A DNA stretch of 64,000 nt from Symbiodinium kawagutii. Taxonomy: Eukaryota; Sar; Dinophyceae; Suessiales; Symbiodiniaceae. The notes beneath the pieces were generated by a model. The model had not been told where the DNA came from and did not search any database. It was given only the letters and a program-made list of their open reading frames with translations. Location: positions 245,701 through 309,700 of the forward strand of contig VSDK01004377.1 of NCBI GenBank assembly GCA_009767595.1. The letters run 5' to 3'. The translations under genes were made by a program, and so were the position numbers. Position 1 is the first letter of the stretch, and every line of letters starts with the position of its first letter. Shown here in pieces: positions 47,651-59,684 of this stretch.

Positions 47651-48164
47651 CACAGCTAGGGTAGCATCCATGGAATGCTGGGTCTGCCATGGCACAAGGG
47701 AAACACACACGGGTACCGCTTCACCAAGCCTAAAGCCTTGGCTGCAAATGACTATCGATATTGACCATTAGCTTCGCCCCTATCAATGATGTTCAATCAT
47801 GATTCCACGTTCTCAACCACTATCAAGACTCTCAGCCGAATCATTGACAAAGCATCATTGATAGATTGTAGTGCTATGGATTATCCAATTTTCACCTTCA
47901 TATGCCATGCTGAACACGATCGATAAATCATGAAGTCATCATCAACCATTGATTCTGAACCACTGTCAACGATTAGTAACCAATGACTAACCATGATAAA
48001 ACCATCATTAATCTTAATGTCACCGATATCCAGCAGCAATTGACCATGAATTAAACATATCCAATAAACCATCATTGACTAGTCATTGATAACAACCATC
48101 ACCATTACCAACCACCATGAATCATCCATCACTAAATCAACCATCATGAATCATCAAGAATCCT

Positions 48165-48290
48165 TCGGATGCACCGCCGGTTTGCCCCCAAAAGTCACTC
48201 CAAGACGTAGACGCCGCAGTCCGTGGTGTTGTTCTAGCACAGCCAACCGGTCATGGTGTGGTACCGGCTGATTGAGGGTGAAGGTGCCAC
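48165..48290 (-). CDS. Exon of unknown protein
   Basis: GGTFTLNQPVPHHDRLAVLE then HHGLRRLRLGVTFGGKPAVH, stop TGA after KDS. Confidence 0.5.
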
Positions 48291-48325
48291 CCGCAAGGTG
48301 GCTGATGGTTGCTTGTTAGGTAATT

Positions 48326-48425
48326 GGCTATGGGTCAATATGAATGGTGGATAATAACCAGTAATAATAGGGAACACAATGGTTAATGATGGGGAACCAG
48401 GGGTTCGGGGTTTTGACCCACTACC
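48326..48425. mobile_element. Family A element, opposite orientation
   Basis: GGCTATGGGTCAATATG ... GGGGTTTTGACCCACTACC, flanked by AATT on both sides. It lies inside an intron about 40 bp from the exon above; no evidence that it is spliced alone. Confidence 0.65.
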
Positions 48426-49644
48426 AATTGATGGTTCATTGATGGTTCATTGGTGCTGAGATCATGGCCACTGGATGGCTAATACTGCCTATCACTGATA
48501 ATGATTCAGAATGTTGATCGCCGACAATAATCTGGGTATACCCATGATCGAGAATGATGGTGAATTATAAGGGATGTGTGAGATATACACACGTATATAA
48601 AAGGGCCAACCAAATAGTAAATGCATATATGCCCCATGAGAATGGTTATACCGTTATATAGTTTTCCATCAATGGTGGCCCTAGCCCCCAATCATTCATA
48701 ATCACTGACAGTGACTAAAAAAGCCCCAAAAGCGAACTCAGGTTTACAAGCCCCTTGAAATATCTTTTGCTTTCGGCTGAAATGAAGGGTCCTCACGTTT
48801 TCCCAAAAAAGTCTACGTTTGCCTGTGGCTAGCTACAAGTCATCTCAGCCATATCAGAGTATTATGAATGTTGCCGAATATGCCGAATGGCATCATCTCG
48901 GTGCGTGTCCGGGGGCCAAGCAAATCCTCAACAAGTCAAAACCCTTGAATTTCTTGATTTTCTAAAGTGGAAACAAAGGGTTCAGGACTCCAGATTCAAA
49001 GCCAGTAAAATGTTCCTTCTGCAGACAAACCATCCAACCAAACTCAAACCGCCTTGAGACAATTCATTTCTTTTTGCGGGGAGGGGGTGCAATCATGTTC
49101 AAAGAGTCCCTTGCATCTCGTACAGAAACAGAACGGTTCTTCCATTGATTGCACCTGGACTTGTCGCTTAAGGATATTGACAAATTATACCGTAACAATG
49201 TCGTGGCACGGTATGCTCGGGGATACGTGTACATATATGTATATATATATATATACATATGTGTATCTCAGAAGTACATGTTAGAAAACACACAAATACA
49301 CATTGAAACAAACAAAGAATTGTACTTCATGCAATATGCTTACTATGCTGCTATACAAACATTTTCTGCCTGTTCACTGTACTATACGTGCTACTATACG
49401 TGCTATACCTCGTCCTATACTATTGTTGGTTATCATGCCCTAATATTTACCAGTATATAACCATGTTTAATCATTGGTTGGCTAATATACCCTGATATAA
49501 ATTGGTATGTAGCTGGTATATATCCTTTTTTTGTTGGTTTATCAACCATTATCGAGTAAAATCTACCATCATCAACCTGTGTTAATTAACTATGATTGAC
49601 AACTAGTGTTTGGTCAATAACCACAGCTTGCCACACCTAAGCTA

Positions 49645-49850
49645 TCGTGCCCGACCACTCACGGCGACGTGTCGCAACCGGCCGGTCCTGTTGCGGCACG
49701 TCCAACGGAATCCCCGGGATCAGATCTTCACAGTAATCCGTGCCAGCTCCAGAGTAGCCTAGGGCCATCCCGGTGCCGCTGGGAGTGAGGCCTGGGCTAT
49801 GTCTCTCCTGAGCCCACGGGTATCCCAACGGTACGGCAAAACCCCATGGG
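49645..49850 (-). CDS. Exon of unknown protein
   Basis: SPGLTPSGTGMALGYSGAGT then DYCEDLIPGIPLDVPQQDRP and VATRRREWSG. The frame is open further upstream with a tryptophan/glycine-rich, less convincing stretch. Confidence 0.5.
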
Positions 49851-50469
49851 TATCCCCACGACTCAAAATGTGGGCCCAGAGGGATCTCCCCAAGTAGCCA
49901 GTGCACCTGATAGCCACCAACCATCCAGAGCACCAGGATCATGATTGGGGGACCAGCAAGCTGTTTAGGGGGTACCAGTACCAGCATTTACGGACAGACC
50001 AATGTCATCAAGAAGCAACACAAAGTTCGTGAGTTCAGCAGCACATTTGTAGGAACAGAGAGAATTGAATCATACGATTGGATGTCAAGGGCGATCCTCG
50101 CAGTGGACAAGGCTGATGATGATTGTAAACTTCAAAAAAAGGTTACCATATATTACCATCAAGATTGCAATGGTAATGATAAGTACTGATGAGAACAATG
50201 TGGCGGTTTCTTGAAACAGGGGTCCCATATGCACCATTGATAGCACCAAACCAACTATTCTAGTTGGTACATGCCCTACTATTGCTTCTATATCCCCTTG
50301 CTAATGACGAGTCTTAACCATTGTCAAACCACTACTGGTGCTAACCACTACACTATTCACTACTATCAACAACCACTATAGCCACTATTAAATGCACGAA
50401 CCATGCTTCACTACCATAAATCAACTATAGCTTTGGGGTCCCCTTTCCGCTGTGACCGCGGGGCTGCGA

Positions 50470-50548
50470 AGCTCCACCAGATCTGAGGTTTTTGCAGGAG
50501 AGCCACTCGTGCTTCAAATACTCCTGGTGCGGAACTGGCAGAGCTGTG
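50470..50548 (-). CDS. Exon (HQEYLKHEWLSCKNLRSGGAS)
   Basis: LPVPHQEYLKHEWLSCKNLR then SGGASQPRG. Related to the exon at 27.85 kb. Confidence 0.5.
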
Positions 50549-51063
50549 GCGTGTGTTGAGGTGCGTTAGGAATGGCCTTGAGGTCCAGGGTGGGTCATGG
50601 TTTAGCAGGATGATGCAGGATGCTTTAGGGATGGTGGGGTCTAGGATGGTGGGGTCTAGAATGGTGTAGGAGGATGGTTTAGGAATGTTTAGAGCGACTC
50701 TGTCTAAAGTGCTACTCTATGTGCTGCACATATTGGGTGTTTCAACTTGTGCTCAGGAATAATTTTACGTGCTGGCTCAGAACCAACAAAAACGAGGTAT
50801 GGCAACTATCCAACAAATGATTCAGCCGAACTGGTGTGAAACTCAAGGTAACATACGGTAGCAAAGTATGAGAAATGCGTCCCAGAAAATCATGCATGTA
50901 CATCTGTGTGAGTGTGACACGAGATCTCACCAGCCTGAAGTGCAAAATACTCAGAATGATTAATGGAGGTTTAGTATCAAGTCATAGTGATTAATCATGA
51001 TTCTCATCCTCTAATAATATCTACTAATGATAGTTTCGTATCAACTCATCTCACCAACCAGGG

Positions 51064-51112
51064 GCTCCAATAAATCCCACCGGGCGTCCAACGGGTTCAT
51101 CCTGAGATGTGC
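51064..51112 (-). CDS. Short exon (MNPLDARWDLLEPLV)
   Basis: Acceptor CATCTCAG to donor CCCTG|GTTGGT. Confidence 0.55.
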
Positions 51113-51414
51113 CAACAGGTGGCTGTCAGATGTTCACCTACCGTAGGTTGAAGCTTTGATCCAGCTGGCCATAGCTTGTCCTCGGCCATGAAATTGCTGG
51201 TGATTATCCCCTATTATCCATTAATCAGCTAGTTAACCACCATATACTGTAGTTGGTATTTTCCCCTGTTTTTGTTGGTGATTATCCCCTTTCATCAACC
51301 ATTCCCCAGCTTATTGACCATTAGTTCTTAACCATTTTGTAGCCATTCTCCAGCCATTAAGCCACTACTAACATCCATTCACCAGCTAGTCAACCATTTT
51401 CCATTACCAGGTCT

Positions 51415-51515
51415 ACCAGCGTTGGTGTTCCCACCAGCTTCTGCAATGAGTTCGTCACAACTTCACATCGTTCCGGCACCCAAGGATAAAATGTTGATGC
51501 GAAGTGGGATGCCCT
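51415..51515 (-). CDS. Exon of unknown protein
   Basis: ASHFASTFYPWVPERCEVVT then NSLQKLVGTPTLVDL. Confidence 0.55.
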
Positions 51516-51669
51516 CTTTGATGGTGGCTGATAATGGTTGATACTGGTTATGATGGTTAATGATGGTCAGTGATCGTTGATGATGGCTAATCATGAACCA
51601 TCATTAGCCATGATTGACGGAACATTGCAAACCAAAAAATAAATCCACAGCCGGTTCCATTTCATCAGT

Positions 51670-51780
51670 CCCGCAGCAGTTTCAATGCTCTCTCTTGCCG
51701 GTGTTCTGCCATGGTAGCAGCTTGCCGGGCAACCTGCACAGCGGAACCGTTGGCAAATGTACGACAAGCTGGGTCTCTAC
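51670..51780 (-). CDS. Exon of unknown protein
   Basis: After acceptor TTTGTAG: RDPACRTFANGSAVQVARQA then ATMAEHRQERALKLLRD. Helical. A GA donor (GCGG|GACTGA) is possible. Confidence 0.55.
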
Positions 51781-52274
51781 AAAAGCAGGGGCTGTGCATA
51801 AATAATGCCATCCAGTAACAGCCATTCTTGATAGGGAAACCACCCGTTTTGGGAGTACACCATTTTGTACAAACCCATATGCTGAAATTTACCCACTTCA
51901 ACAATGAACACCAGTAGGGAATGTTTATGAAAAGGTGGACCTGAGCAGGCTGTTTGCAATGTATCCCTTTCAGAGGTGTTTGGTCGGGTCCAATAATCAG
52001 TCCCAGGAATTGCAACCGCACCTGGGATTGGTTCTCTGCAGGTCCCAGGTGATATGTGTGAAATGGATCATTAACACAAGTGTCAGGAATGCTAATATTG
52101 ACACACTATCCCCAATCATGATACATTCAACAAAACATAAATCATCAATCCATATAATCAACCATCAGAGAAGCAGTATTGACCAGTATCTTAGACATAT
52201 GTAGATCCCTATTAACGATCAATCCATCATCACTTTAGCCATCATAAACCGATGCCCACCCTTGCTTTACAATC

Positions 52275-52345
52275 TCTTGGATCGATCAGCGGACCTTTCA
52301 GACCTTGGAGATCCTGCTGGATCTGCGCAATGGCCGGGGTAAGCA
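52275..52345. CDS. Exon, strand unresolved
   Basis: Minus: IAQIQQDLQGLKGPLIDPRD after acceptor GCGCAG. Plus: DQRTFQTLEILLDLRNGRGK between TTTCAG/GATCAG and a perfect CAG|GTGAGC donor. Both read like protein; neighbours are minus. Confidence 0.4.
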
Positions 52346-53084
52346 GGTGAGCAGTTGCGCATGATTCTATGTCAATGCTCAATTGTGACTGATTATATAC
52401 TGATTACTCCATGGTTTTTGATGTCACTAACTTGTCATCACAAATTCGGATATCACTTATCACTCAAATCATGGTGCCCACGATTGGGAACCTGATATAC
52501 CCCGTAAACCGCCTGAAAATGCACCGTATCTATAATCCTTCCCGCCAATATTAAGCCCCCCTTGGGCCCCCTGCTTTACTGGGGACTCCATACATTTTAG
52601 GGTAGGCCAGGGGAGGGTTGAAATCTCTATCTGGTTTGAACCACCTTTGTTGAATCTTATTAGCCAATATTGTCAAGCATTGTTGACCATCAACAACATT
52701 ACTGAATCACCGCATTTGACTATCAACATTGACATACACGGATGAGCATCAACATTGAGTATCAACACAAGCGAATGACCACAAACAATCTATTTGACCA
52801 TTAATCATCAGTACTAATCATTGTCATAACCACTGATTACCCATCAACACTGATAATAGTGTTGAATATCAGTACTCATCATTATCAGAACCAACTATAA
52901 TCATCTACAACTACCATCCATAACCACTGACAATCACTACTGAAATCATCTACAACTACCATACAACTAGCATAACCATCCATAACCAGTGATACTCATT
53001 CCTATAATCATCTACAACCATCCACCACTGATAACCCTTGAAACATCCACCATCCAACCAGCATCGGCCATGCACATTCCACCC

Positions 53085-53160
53085 CGTTGCCCGGACCTGC
53101 AAGTCTTCGGCGTCGAACTGAGAACTTTGAAGCCTGGCTCCACGGCCACAGTCATCGATG
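53085..53160 (-). CDS. Exon of unknown protein
   Basis: CGRGARLQSSQFDAEDLQVR then ATGWNVHG. DAEDL and the terminal HG echo the 53.9 kb exon (HDAEDLHRLFG...ICHG), perhaps an exon duplication. Confidence 0.45.
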
Positions 53161-53269
53161 GATCACACAACGGGATGGGAAGTGTGGGATGAGGTGGGCC
53201 CCAGTGATCCATGGGCCCCTTACATTTGGAGCCGTACGCATTTGTCTGCATATGTAAATATTTTACATA

Positions 53270-53425
53270 TAACATATAACATGTATATATTATATGTATA
53301 TGAAAAATAAATAAATATATATATATATGCATATAGAAATAGAAATAGATATGAACATGGATATAGATATGTATGGAGATGCAGACATAGATATGGATAT
53401 AGATATGGACCTGGATACATATTAC
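53270..53425. repeat. AT-rich ATAGATATGGAT-type array
   Basis: Degenerate hexamer ATAGATATGGAY array with a TATATATA core. Confidence 0.7.
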
Positions 53426-53911
53426 GACCATATAATGCAGATGCAAACAAACATGGTGCATGGATATACACACTTGGTGCTTTGGAAAGTGAGGAATATG
53501 ATAATCTATGTACGGATTTGTCCAAAAATGCTGTACCCACCAGAACAGGTGGCTTCGCTATCTTGAATGGTTACCATGAGATGGTAGGTACCACCATCCA
53601 TGGACAAACCCATGTGTAAATACAGGAAATGCCAGCTGAGTTTCCTCTAGGCAAGAAAGCGTGCGTGCAACCAATAGTCTCAAGCAAATAACGCGCACAA
53701 TGCACAATGCACGGCCCTTTTTGTCGACCAAAATCTGTTTTGATAAAACTACGCATATCTCATTGTTGCCTTCACCAGATTTACAAGAATCCTCAAAGCC
53801 ATCATCAACCGTCACTCAACCATTCTAAAACCATATGTATCAACCAAGTATCCGCCCACTAACCATCAGCTTGCCGCGCGCATTGCAGATCACCAACTTC
53901 CAACTTCACCT

Positions 53912-54072
53912 TCCATGGCAGATCTGCACCTCGGATGCAGCGAATCCAAAAAGGCGATGAAGGTCTTCTGCGTCGTGGGTGCCGGTAGCCTCTCCCCATT
54001 GCGTTCCGACACACGAGCCGCAGCCCACCTCGGTGCTCTTGGGCAGATTTTCGGGTGAAACGGGTTGCTTAG
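53912..54072 (-). CDS. Exon of unknown protein
   Basis: PVSPENLPKSTEVGCGSCVG then TQWGEATGTHDAEDLHRLFG and FAASEVQICHG, donor GGAAG|GTGAAG. Confidence 0.55.
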
Positions 54073-55215
54073 GAACAAAGAAATCCTTGTCATCTCATTA
54101 CAAGTAGCTTATCTAATAACAGGTTGGTTGGTTGGTAATAATTGTTTGTAACTTATCTAATCTGTGTTAATAACAGGTTGGTTGGATAGTGGTTATCTTA
54201 TAAGATTATCTAAACATCTTTAATTGTTATACATAGCTTATCCAGGTTTCTAATAAGATAATCTAAACATGTTTACATTGTTATAAACAGCTTATTCAGG
54301 TTGGTGATCACCAGTAAAATAATGGTCACATGGATAACATTACCAACCATTGTTAGATAAACTATTAATAACAAGTATGTTGTAACAAATAATGGTCACA
54401 TGGATTTTAAACAAATATGCTAAACTGTTTTTGATATATCTCATCAACCAACTTGCTAAACATATTACATGTAACCACAATAATAGGCTCAAACAAGCAT
54501 GGTCAGTACCAATAAAACCAAATAAACCATCACATGCACATACATGCGTTGATATGGTAGATAATGCAAATAAGAATACTGACAAATGGTTACACATTTA
54601 CCATATTCATCACTTGAAGGTTGATAACAATAGAAGTTGCAATTCATTAACAGTCACTGTAAACCAGAGCAATTGATAAATGATCAGTCAGCAACACGTA
54701 GTAAATTGTGAAGAATAAAGGTCACCATGACCACGGCTTGAGAATCAGGAATCAGTTGATTAACAGTTGTTGCAGCAACAGCATCTGTTTGATATGTTTG
54801 ATGAGTTGCTCGTTTAAGAACCATATGGACAAGATTGTGTATGACCAATGCTTGCTGGTTGACAACTTAAGAAGTCAACCGTAGAGCCCAAGTCAGTCAT
54901 CACACATGTCGATTTACCAAACAAAAGCTACGAATATCCCAGCATGGATGTAGCTAGCAGAAAATATGACGCGATCTCCCAGTAAGAGGAAGGAGTGAGC
55001 GTAACACCAGCGGTTGCAAATGACCAGGAAAGGTCCAAACCGAAATCACAAGCATATCGTTGTTTAGCCTTTATTCTCAGTGATTATCCCCTATATGATT
55101 AACCATTCTTCCTTCTAAATCGAATGGCCGGATTCCCCGTTGATTTGGGGTGAACTGTCATCCGTGAAGCCGCTGACAGGCTGCTGTCTGGGAGCCCAAC
55201 GGACAAACGATCAAG
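54073..55215 (-). other. Intron, AT-rich
   Basis: Tandem-like ACAGGTTGGTTGG and TTATCTAATAAC words at 54.1-54.3 kb. A possible exon at 55.13-55.2 kb reads LPDSSLSAASRMTVHPKS. Confidence 0.4.
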
Positions 55216-55224
55216 GCCAAGAAC

Positions 55225-55385
55225 CAGTGTTCAGTGACGGAATCATGTGCTGGCACCTCACACCGATCCCGAGTCTGTTGCCCCAGATTCCACGGGAGAC
55301 AGCAGCAAGAATCACAGCAACTGTTGCTTGCTGGCGAGACTTGCTCACGTGGTTGCCATCAACAGCAGCAACTCGCCAGTAAGAG
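55225..55385 (-). CDS. Exon of unknown protein
   Basis: WRVAAVDGNHVSKSRQQATV then AVILAAVSRGIWGNRLGIGV, donor GTGAG|GTGCCA or ATCG|GTGTGA. Confidence 0.55.
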
Positions 55386-55434
55386 GAGCAAGGTGACGAC
55401 TAATTTGAAGCAGCAGCATTCGTAACAAATCTGC

Positions 55435-55550
55435 AGGGTGCTCTGTTGGGCGCCCCGAACGAAAATGACTTCCTTGGAAAAGATGCCGCCCGACACTTTC
55501 TGCCTCAGAACACTGGGCAGCGGACCATTGGGAGCGCTGGCAGTTCCTGC
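55435..55550 (-). CDS. Exon of unknown protein
   Basis: After acceptor ATCATAG: AGTASAPNGPLPSVLRQKVS then GGIFSKEVIFVRGAQQSTLQ. Confidence 0.6.
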
Positions 55551-55789
55551 TATGATGTTCACAATGTTGGTGAAATTGTTAAAGGAAATAATCTTCAAAA
55601 GGCAATGTGCACCACATCAGAATGACTTAAATTTCATGTTGTTGCAAAAAAATAAGTGTTTAACATGGCTTATTCATTACAGCATAACTGTTTTCTATGT
55701 AATCATGTTACAGTATCTACAATGTATTTGTTGTGAATTCGACACCAACTCTACGGCCATTGCTCATGATTTCCCAAGATCAATCACAA

Positions 55790-55892
55790 ATGTAAGGTCC
55801 GTCCAAATGGGATACATGGTAGAAGGGCATCTGAAGCTCGACAGGAGTGCCTGTGCACCCAGCAACTCCGAAATACCCATCCACTCTGGATG
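55790..55892 (-). CDS. Exon of unknown protein
   Basis: GYFGVAGCTGTPVELQMPFY then HVSHLDGPYICD, stop TGA. Confidence 0.5.
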
Positions 55893-56077
55893 ATCATCGT
55901 TTTGAAATGTGGAGCTTAGAGGACAAGTACTCCAACAAGTACTCCAACTGAAAGCCTGTAAACCAGCTTCACAAAAATGATTTCAAGAAAATTGTTTCAA
56001 GATTATTTAAAGAGAGAGATGGTGAAGATGAAGAGCTATCACTTGTGGTGTTGGTTTTCCTTGGACAAATTACACCA

Positions 56078-56145
56078 GCATAGACCCCAGATAGCGGGCG
56101 CATTGCGCACCAAGATTTCCAGGGTGTGTACCGTAAACCTTTGTT
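56078..56145 (-). CDS. Exon of unknown protein
   Basis: VYGTHPGNLGAQCARYLGSM between AAAG and donor TGCTG|GTGTAA; a second frame (RFTVHTLEILVRNAPAIWG) is open too. Confidence 0.45.
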
Positions 56146-56235
56146 TTGAACTGCGTGGTTTGTTTACAACAATATTTTCATAGATCTTAGGTTGTGTATG
56201 TATATCCCGCCCTGCGCAATATGTTTTCATATAGC

Positions 56236-56760
56236 GGGGGGACAACGGGGAGACAAAGGGGACACAAAGGGGAAACAAAGGGGAGGCAAAGGGGAGACAA
56301 GGGGGAGACAAACGGGAGACAAAAGGGAAACAAAGGCGAGACAAAGGGAGACAAACATGAGCAGCGGCAGAGCAGCGGCAAACAAAGCGCCGATCCAGAG
56401 CCACAAGGGAGACAAAGTGGAGACAAAGGGAGACAAACATGAGCAGCGGCGGAACAGCGGCAAAAAAACGCCGATTGCAGGCCCTACCATAAAGAAGTAA
56501 GAACCCTTATAGCTTGTCAACTATCTGGGGAACAAAGGGGGCAAAGGGGAAACAAAGCGGAGACAAAAAGGGGAGAGACAAAGGCGAGAGAAAGGGAGAC
56601 AAGCATGAGCAGCGGCAGAGCAGCGGCAAACAAAGCGCCGATCCAGAGCCACAAGGGAGACCAAGGAAAGACAAGGGGGAGACAAAGGCAGGCAAAGGGA
56701 GACAAACATGAGCAGCGGCAGAGCAGCGGCAAAAAAAAACGCCGATCCAAGGCCTTACCA
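56236..56760. repeat. Compound purine-rich minisatellite
   Basis: GGGAGACAAAG units alternate with four copies of an AACATGAGCAGCGGCAGAGC-containing block; the larger unit (~240 bp) is itself duplicated (56,345-56,515 and 56,590-56,770). All minus frames are open but are repeats, not genes. Confidence 0.9.
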
Positions 56761-56954
56761 AAGAGAAGTAAGAACCCCTTATAGCTTGTCAGCTATCTGG
56801 GGAAAAATATAAAAACTGGTGTTCCTCCTTGATTTTCCATAGTACCCCCAAGTTACTGCTGGTTTTCCTTGGAAAAAAGGGTGGTTTTCCTTGGAAAAAC
56901 GAGTGGTTTTCCTTGTTTTACTGCTGGTTTTGCTTGGAAAATTCACGACTTCAC

Positions 56955-57058
56955 CATGGCGGTTCGCCAGTTGGATGACCAAGTACCGAAGGCTTCGTGT
57001 CCATCGGCTCACCTGAAGCACTTGCACCAGCAACGGCATCGGATTCCATGTGTCATTA
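56955..57058 (-). CDS. Exon of unknown protein
   Basis: HMESDAVAGASASGEPMDTK then PSVLGHPTGEPP. Low-complexity, linker-like. Confidence 0.5.
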
Positions 57059-57319
57059 GTGCTGGTGGCTGTAGTGGTTTTATATGGCTCAGTACCATCA
57101 ATAATGGTTCATAATAAGGGTTTATAGGGCTTATCACCACTTTCAATGGTTAATCATAGAGGATAATCACTAAGAATAGTGGCTCAACAACTATAAATAC
57201 GACTTTGTCCATGGCCATGGTGGTACCCACTTTTACCATCCAAGTTCATAGCTATAGTAGCCAGTAGCAATAGGCAAACCACCAGCGACTTGGGGGGTGC
57301 ACCATTGACAAACCCATTT

Positions 57320-57415
57320 CAAGATCAAGCAAACGCAACTTGACAAGTTGCTGCTACGGCTGTCGGTAAATCCAACGGAGTCACCCAATCGAACAAAACA
57401 CTGACCTTTGGATTC
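57320..57415 (-). CDS. Possible exon
   Basis: GQCFVRLGDSVGFTDSRSSN then LSSCVCLIL. Splice sites not clear. Confidence 0.4.
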
Positions 57416-57614
57416 CTTTGGATGAACCAACAAATGGTTGGAACGATATCCCAATCTCAACCAGGTCTAGCTTGGTTTTCCAGGGGTACGGGTTGTTGAC
57501 CCACAGCATCCACAGCCATATCCCGAAACGCAGATGGGAATTCCCCCAAACCATCCTCAAAATGGTCATATTCACTAGGAAACATCAGGAATTCTTTGGG
57601 CTAAACCGTCTGGG

Positions 57615-57775
57615 AGGTTCCCCATCGCGACCCACGGAAACCGAACGTGGCCTGTTTGACTCCACCCTCCATGAGCCGCGAGTAGAATAAGGAGCTGAAT
57701 GCGTGGACTCGATCTGCAAAGGCAACAGCCAGCTTGGTCAGAATCACCAGGGGGACAGCAACATCTGGATGCATG
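57615..57775 (-). CDS. Exon resembling the C-terminal part of a CHAT domain
   Basis: HPDVAVPLVILTKLAVAFAD then RVHAFSSLFYSRLMEGGVKQ and ATFGFRGSR. CHAT peptidase-like domains end P.VV......D.A...F...FY..L..G....A...AR, which fits here. Catalytic H and C were not placed, so this is tentative. Related to the 33.4 kb exon. Confidence 0.5.
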
Positions 57776-57812
57776 AAAATGGAGGGTTTATTAAATTAGT
57801 GATTGATCTTAG

Positions 57813-57848
57813 ATGTTTTGGGGGTACCCCCATTTTTAGAAACCACCA
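57813..57848. mobile_element. Fragment of family C element
   Basis: TTTTGGGGGTACCCCCATTT followed by TAGAAACCACC; the other end is missing. Confidence 0.4.
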
Positions 57849-58171
57849 TATCAGAATCTAAGTGCTTCTAACATTTCATGCATCGGATGCAGTTGCACCA
57901 CCCGATGGTCACTGTACATTCGAGACCAAAGCACATCGGTGCTCAAATGACCCACACAAAATGCGGCAACATGGTGGAGAATGGTAGATATCAGGGGTCA
58001 AAACAGCAGTTTTGAGAAAATAGGGGGTGCAAAGAACAGTCAAAGTATGTCAAAGTTGAGGATGTTGTACATTGTTCGTTGTCCTCAGACTCACCTATGG
58101 GGGGCAGTGGCCACCTCGTACTGTTAGACATGTTTTTCCACAATTTGGTGGGTAGCTACTCTGAATATACC

Positions 58172-58245
58172 TGCTCCAATAAATTCAACATGGAGGACTT
58201 CCAGCCAATGCGCTTGCAAATGCGGCCCTTCTTGATTCTACGACT
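58172..58245 (-). CDS. Exon of unknown protein
   Basis: IKKGRICKRIGWKSSMLNLL then EQ, donor AGCAG|GTATAT. Confidence 0.55.
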
Positions 58246-58249
58246 TTAG

Positions 58250-58400
58250 CTCACTTGTCGTGAATTCTTGGTATCCAATTGTTTGTTGCCTATGTCCCCT
58301 TATGTAGGCTTCAAAGGTTCGCTGCAAAGCATACCGATCCTGGAGCGTGGGGCTGTACTTTGAGAAGGCACGGATTAAAGTCAGAGTCTCCAACATGGTA
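58250..58400 (-). CDS. Exon of unknown protein
   Basis: LETLTLIRAFSKYSPTLQDR then YALQRTFEAYIRGHRQQTIG. Helical; in-frame TAG just before the next exon. Confidence 0.55.
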
Positions 58401-58629
58401 AATCACCTGCTCTCCGCCCCACAAAAATCATTCTTTCTGATACTTATTTATCATTTAAATCGACCAACCATCATTAACCACCTTTCAAAATAGATACCAA
58501 CCAAGCACCAGCATTCTGAGTCAGCATTCATTAACAAACCATTCTTATATAACCACTGTCAACTGACTATTAAGTAATCATCATTATCCATCATCAACAA
58601 TCGTCAACCATCATGAAGCCATCATTAAC

Positions 58630-58740
58630 CACGCCCTATGCTTCCAGTTACCAGCCAATAGTAGGTAACCAGCTGGTTTCTACCAGCTTGTTCTAACTGG
58701 GGTCCCTAGGATACTGCCATGGAAGCATAGGGAAGCGTTA
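58630..58740. mobile_element. Family D inverted-repeat element
   Basis: CCCTATGCTTCCAGTTACC ... CCATGGAAGCATAGGG, with CAGCTGGTTTCTACCAGCTT inside. Pair of the 22.5 kb copy. Confidence 0.7.
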
Positions 58741-58759
58741 CCCATCATTCAGCACCATT

Positions 58760-58890
58760 GCTGTCTCGCACCTGCACAGCTTGACAGCACTGCCAGTCGA
58801 TCCAGGTGGAAGTCCTTCCGCCCACGACGAGCTGCTCCCCAACCAAATGTTCACCAGCGAATACCAGGGGGCCCTTGGCCCGCAATGAGA
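58760..58890 (-). CDS. Exon of unknown protein
   Basis: LRAKGPLVFAGEHLVGEQLV then VGGRTSTWIDWQCCQAVQ, donor TGCAG|GTGCGA. Confidence 0.6.
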
Positions 58891-59049
58891 CGCTTTTTCT
58901 CTCAAGTTCATGGGTAGACGCAACAACTTGAAACAGAAACGCTCAACCAGCTTTAAGCGTGAAACCATCATTGGCAGGCACCAGTATCAACCATTACCAA
59001 CCGTGCTATGTTAAGAAATTACCACGAATTCATGTTGCTTCAACTGCAG

Positions 59050-59182
59050 CCCTTGATCAGCAACCCAATCTGTCCAGCAGCGCATCGTTCAGAAGGCCCT
59101 CTTCATCCTTCAAACGCGCCCAATCGGCTTCGTCGGGCACCGGGGCCAAACGCCTCCTGCGACGAACATCTGTGCTCCATGT
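59050..59182 (-). CDS. Exon of unknown protein (LND motif)
   Basis: After acceptor GAGCACAG: RRRRLAPVPDEADWARLKDE then EGLLNDALLDRLG. WARL..E..LND.L.D resembles the start of Ulp1/C48 peptidase domains, but no H-D-C partners were seen. Confidence 0.5.
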
Positions 59183-59684
59183 GCCGCACATGAAGGAAAA
59201 CATCAGGGTAAGGGAAAGCAATGCTGGAAATCGGGGCTTCAAGGGACCCTGATGGCAGGTTTCCTATGAAGCAAATCAACAACCAACATAACTACTGCGC
59301 TACAGGCATTATATGGCATTATATAAATGTAAATATATATATATACATATATGTATGGTTGTCCACGGGTTTTACACAGCGGATCTATTTGGTCCGGATG
59401 AGCTTGGTTTGCTGATCTTGCTACAACCTCATTTGTTTGGTGCTTTTTGAATTCAACACCTGTCGTGGTTAGTTTCTTTTGAGTTCAGACCCATGTGAAA
59501 TGCTATCCTGATAATTCTGTATACCCATCGATCCCTTTACAGTATGTATTGGCATATCTCCTATCATTACCGACCAGTATCGACTGTCAACCTTTTCTTG
59601 GATATCAACCTTTGAGAAACAAAACCATGAAGTAAGTATTCACTCACCATGAACTAACCATTAAGTAACCAGCATCAACCCTTT

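Noticed and set aside
49054..49460. Tyrosine-rich ORFs near a TATATA tract
   Set aside because: Low-complexity AT-rich sequence without splice signals.
53012..53540. Long tyrosine/isoleucine/histidine ORFs on the minus strand
   Set aside because: They translate the ATAGATATGGAT array; only the short exon at 53.09-53.16 kb is kept.
56187..56761. Several leucine/cysteine-rich minus ORFs
   Set aside because: They are translations of the purine minisatellite.
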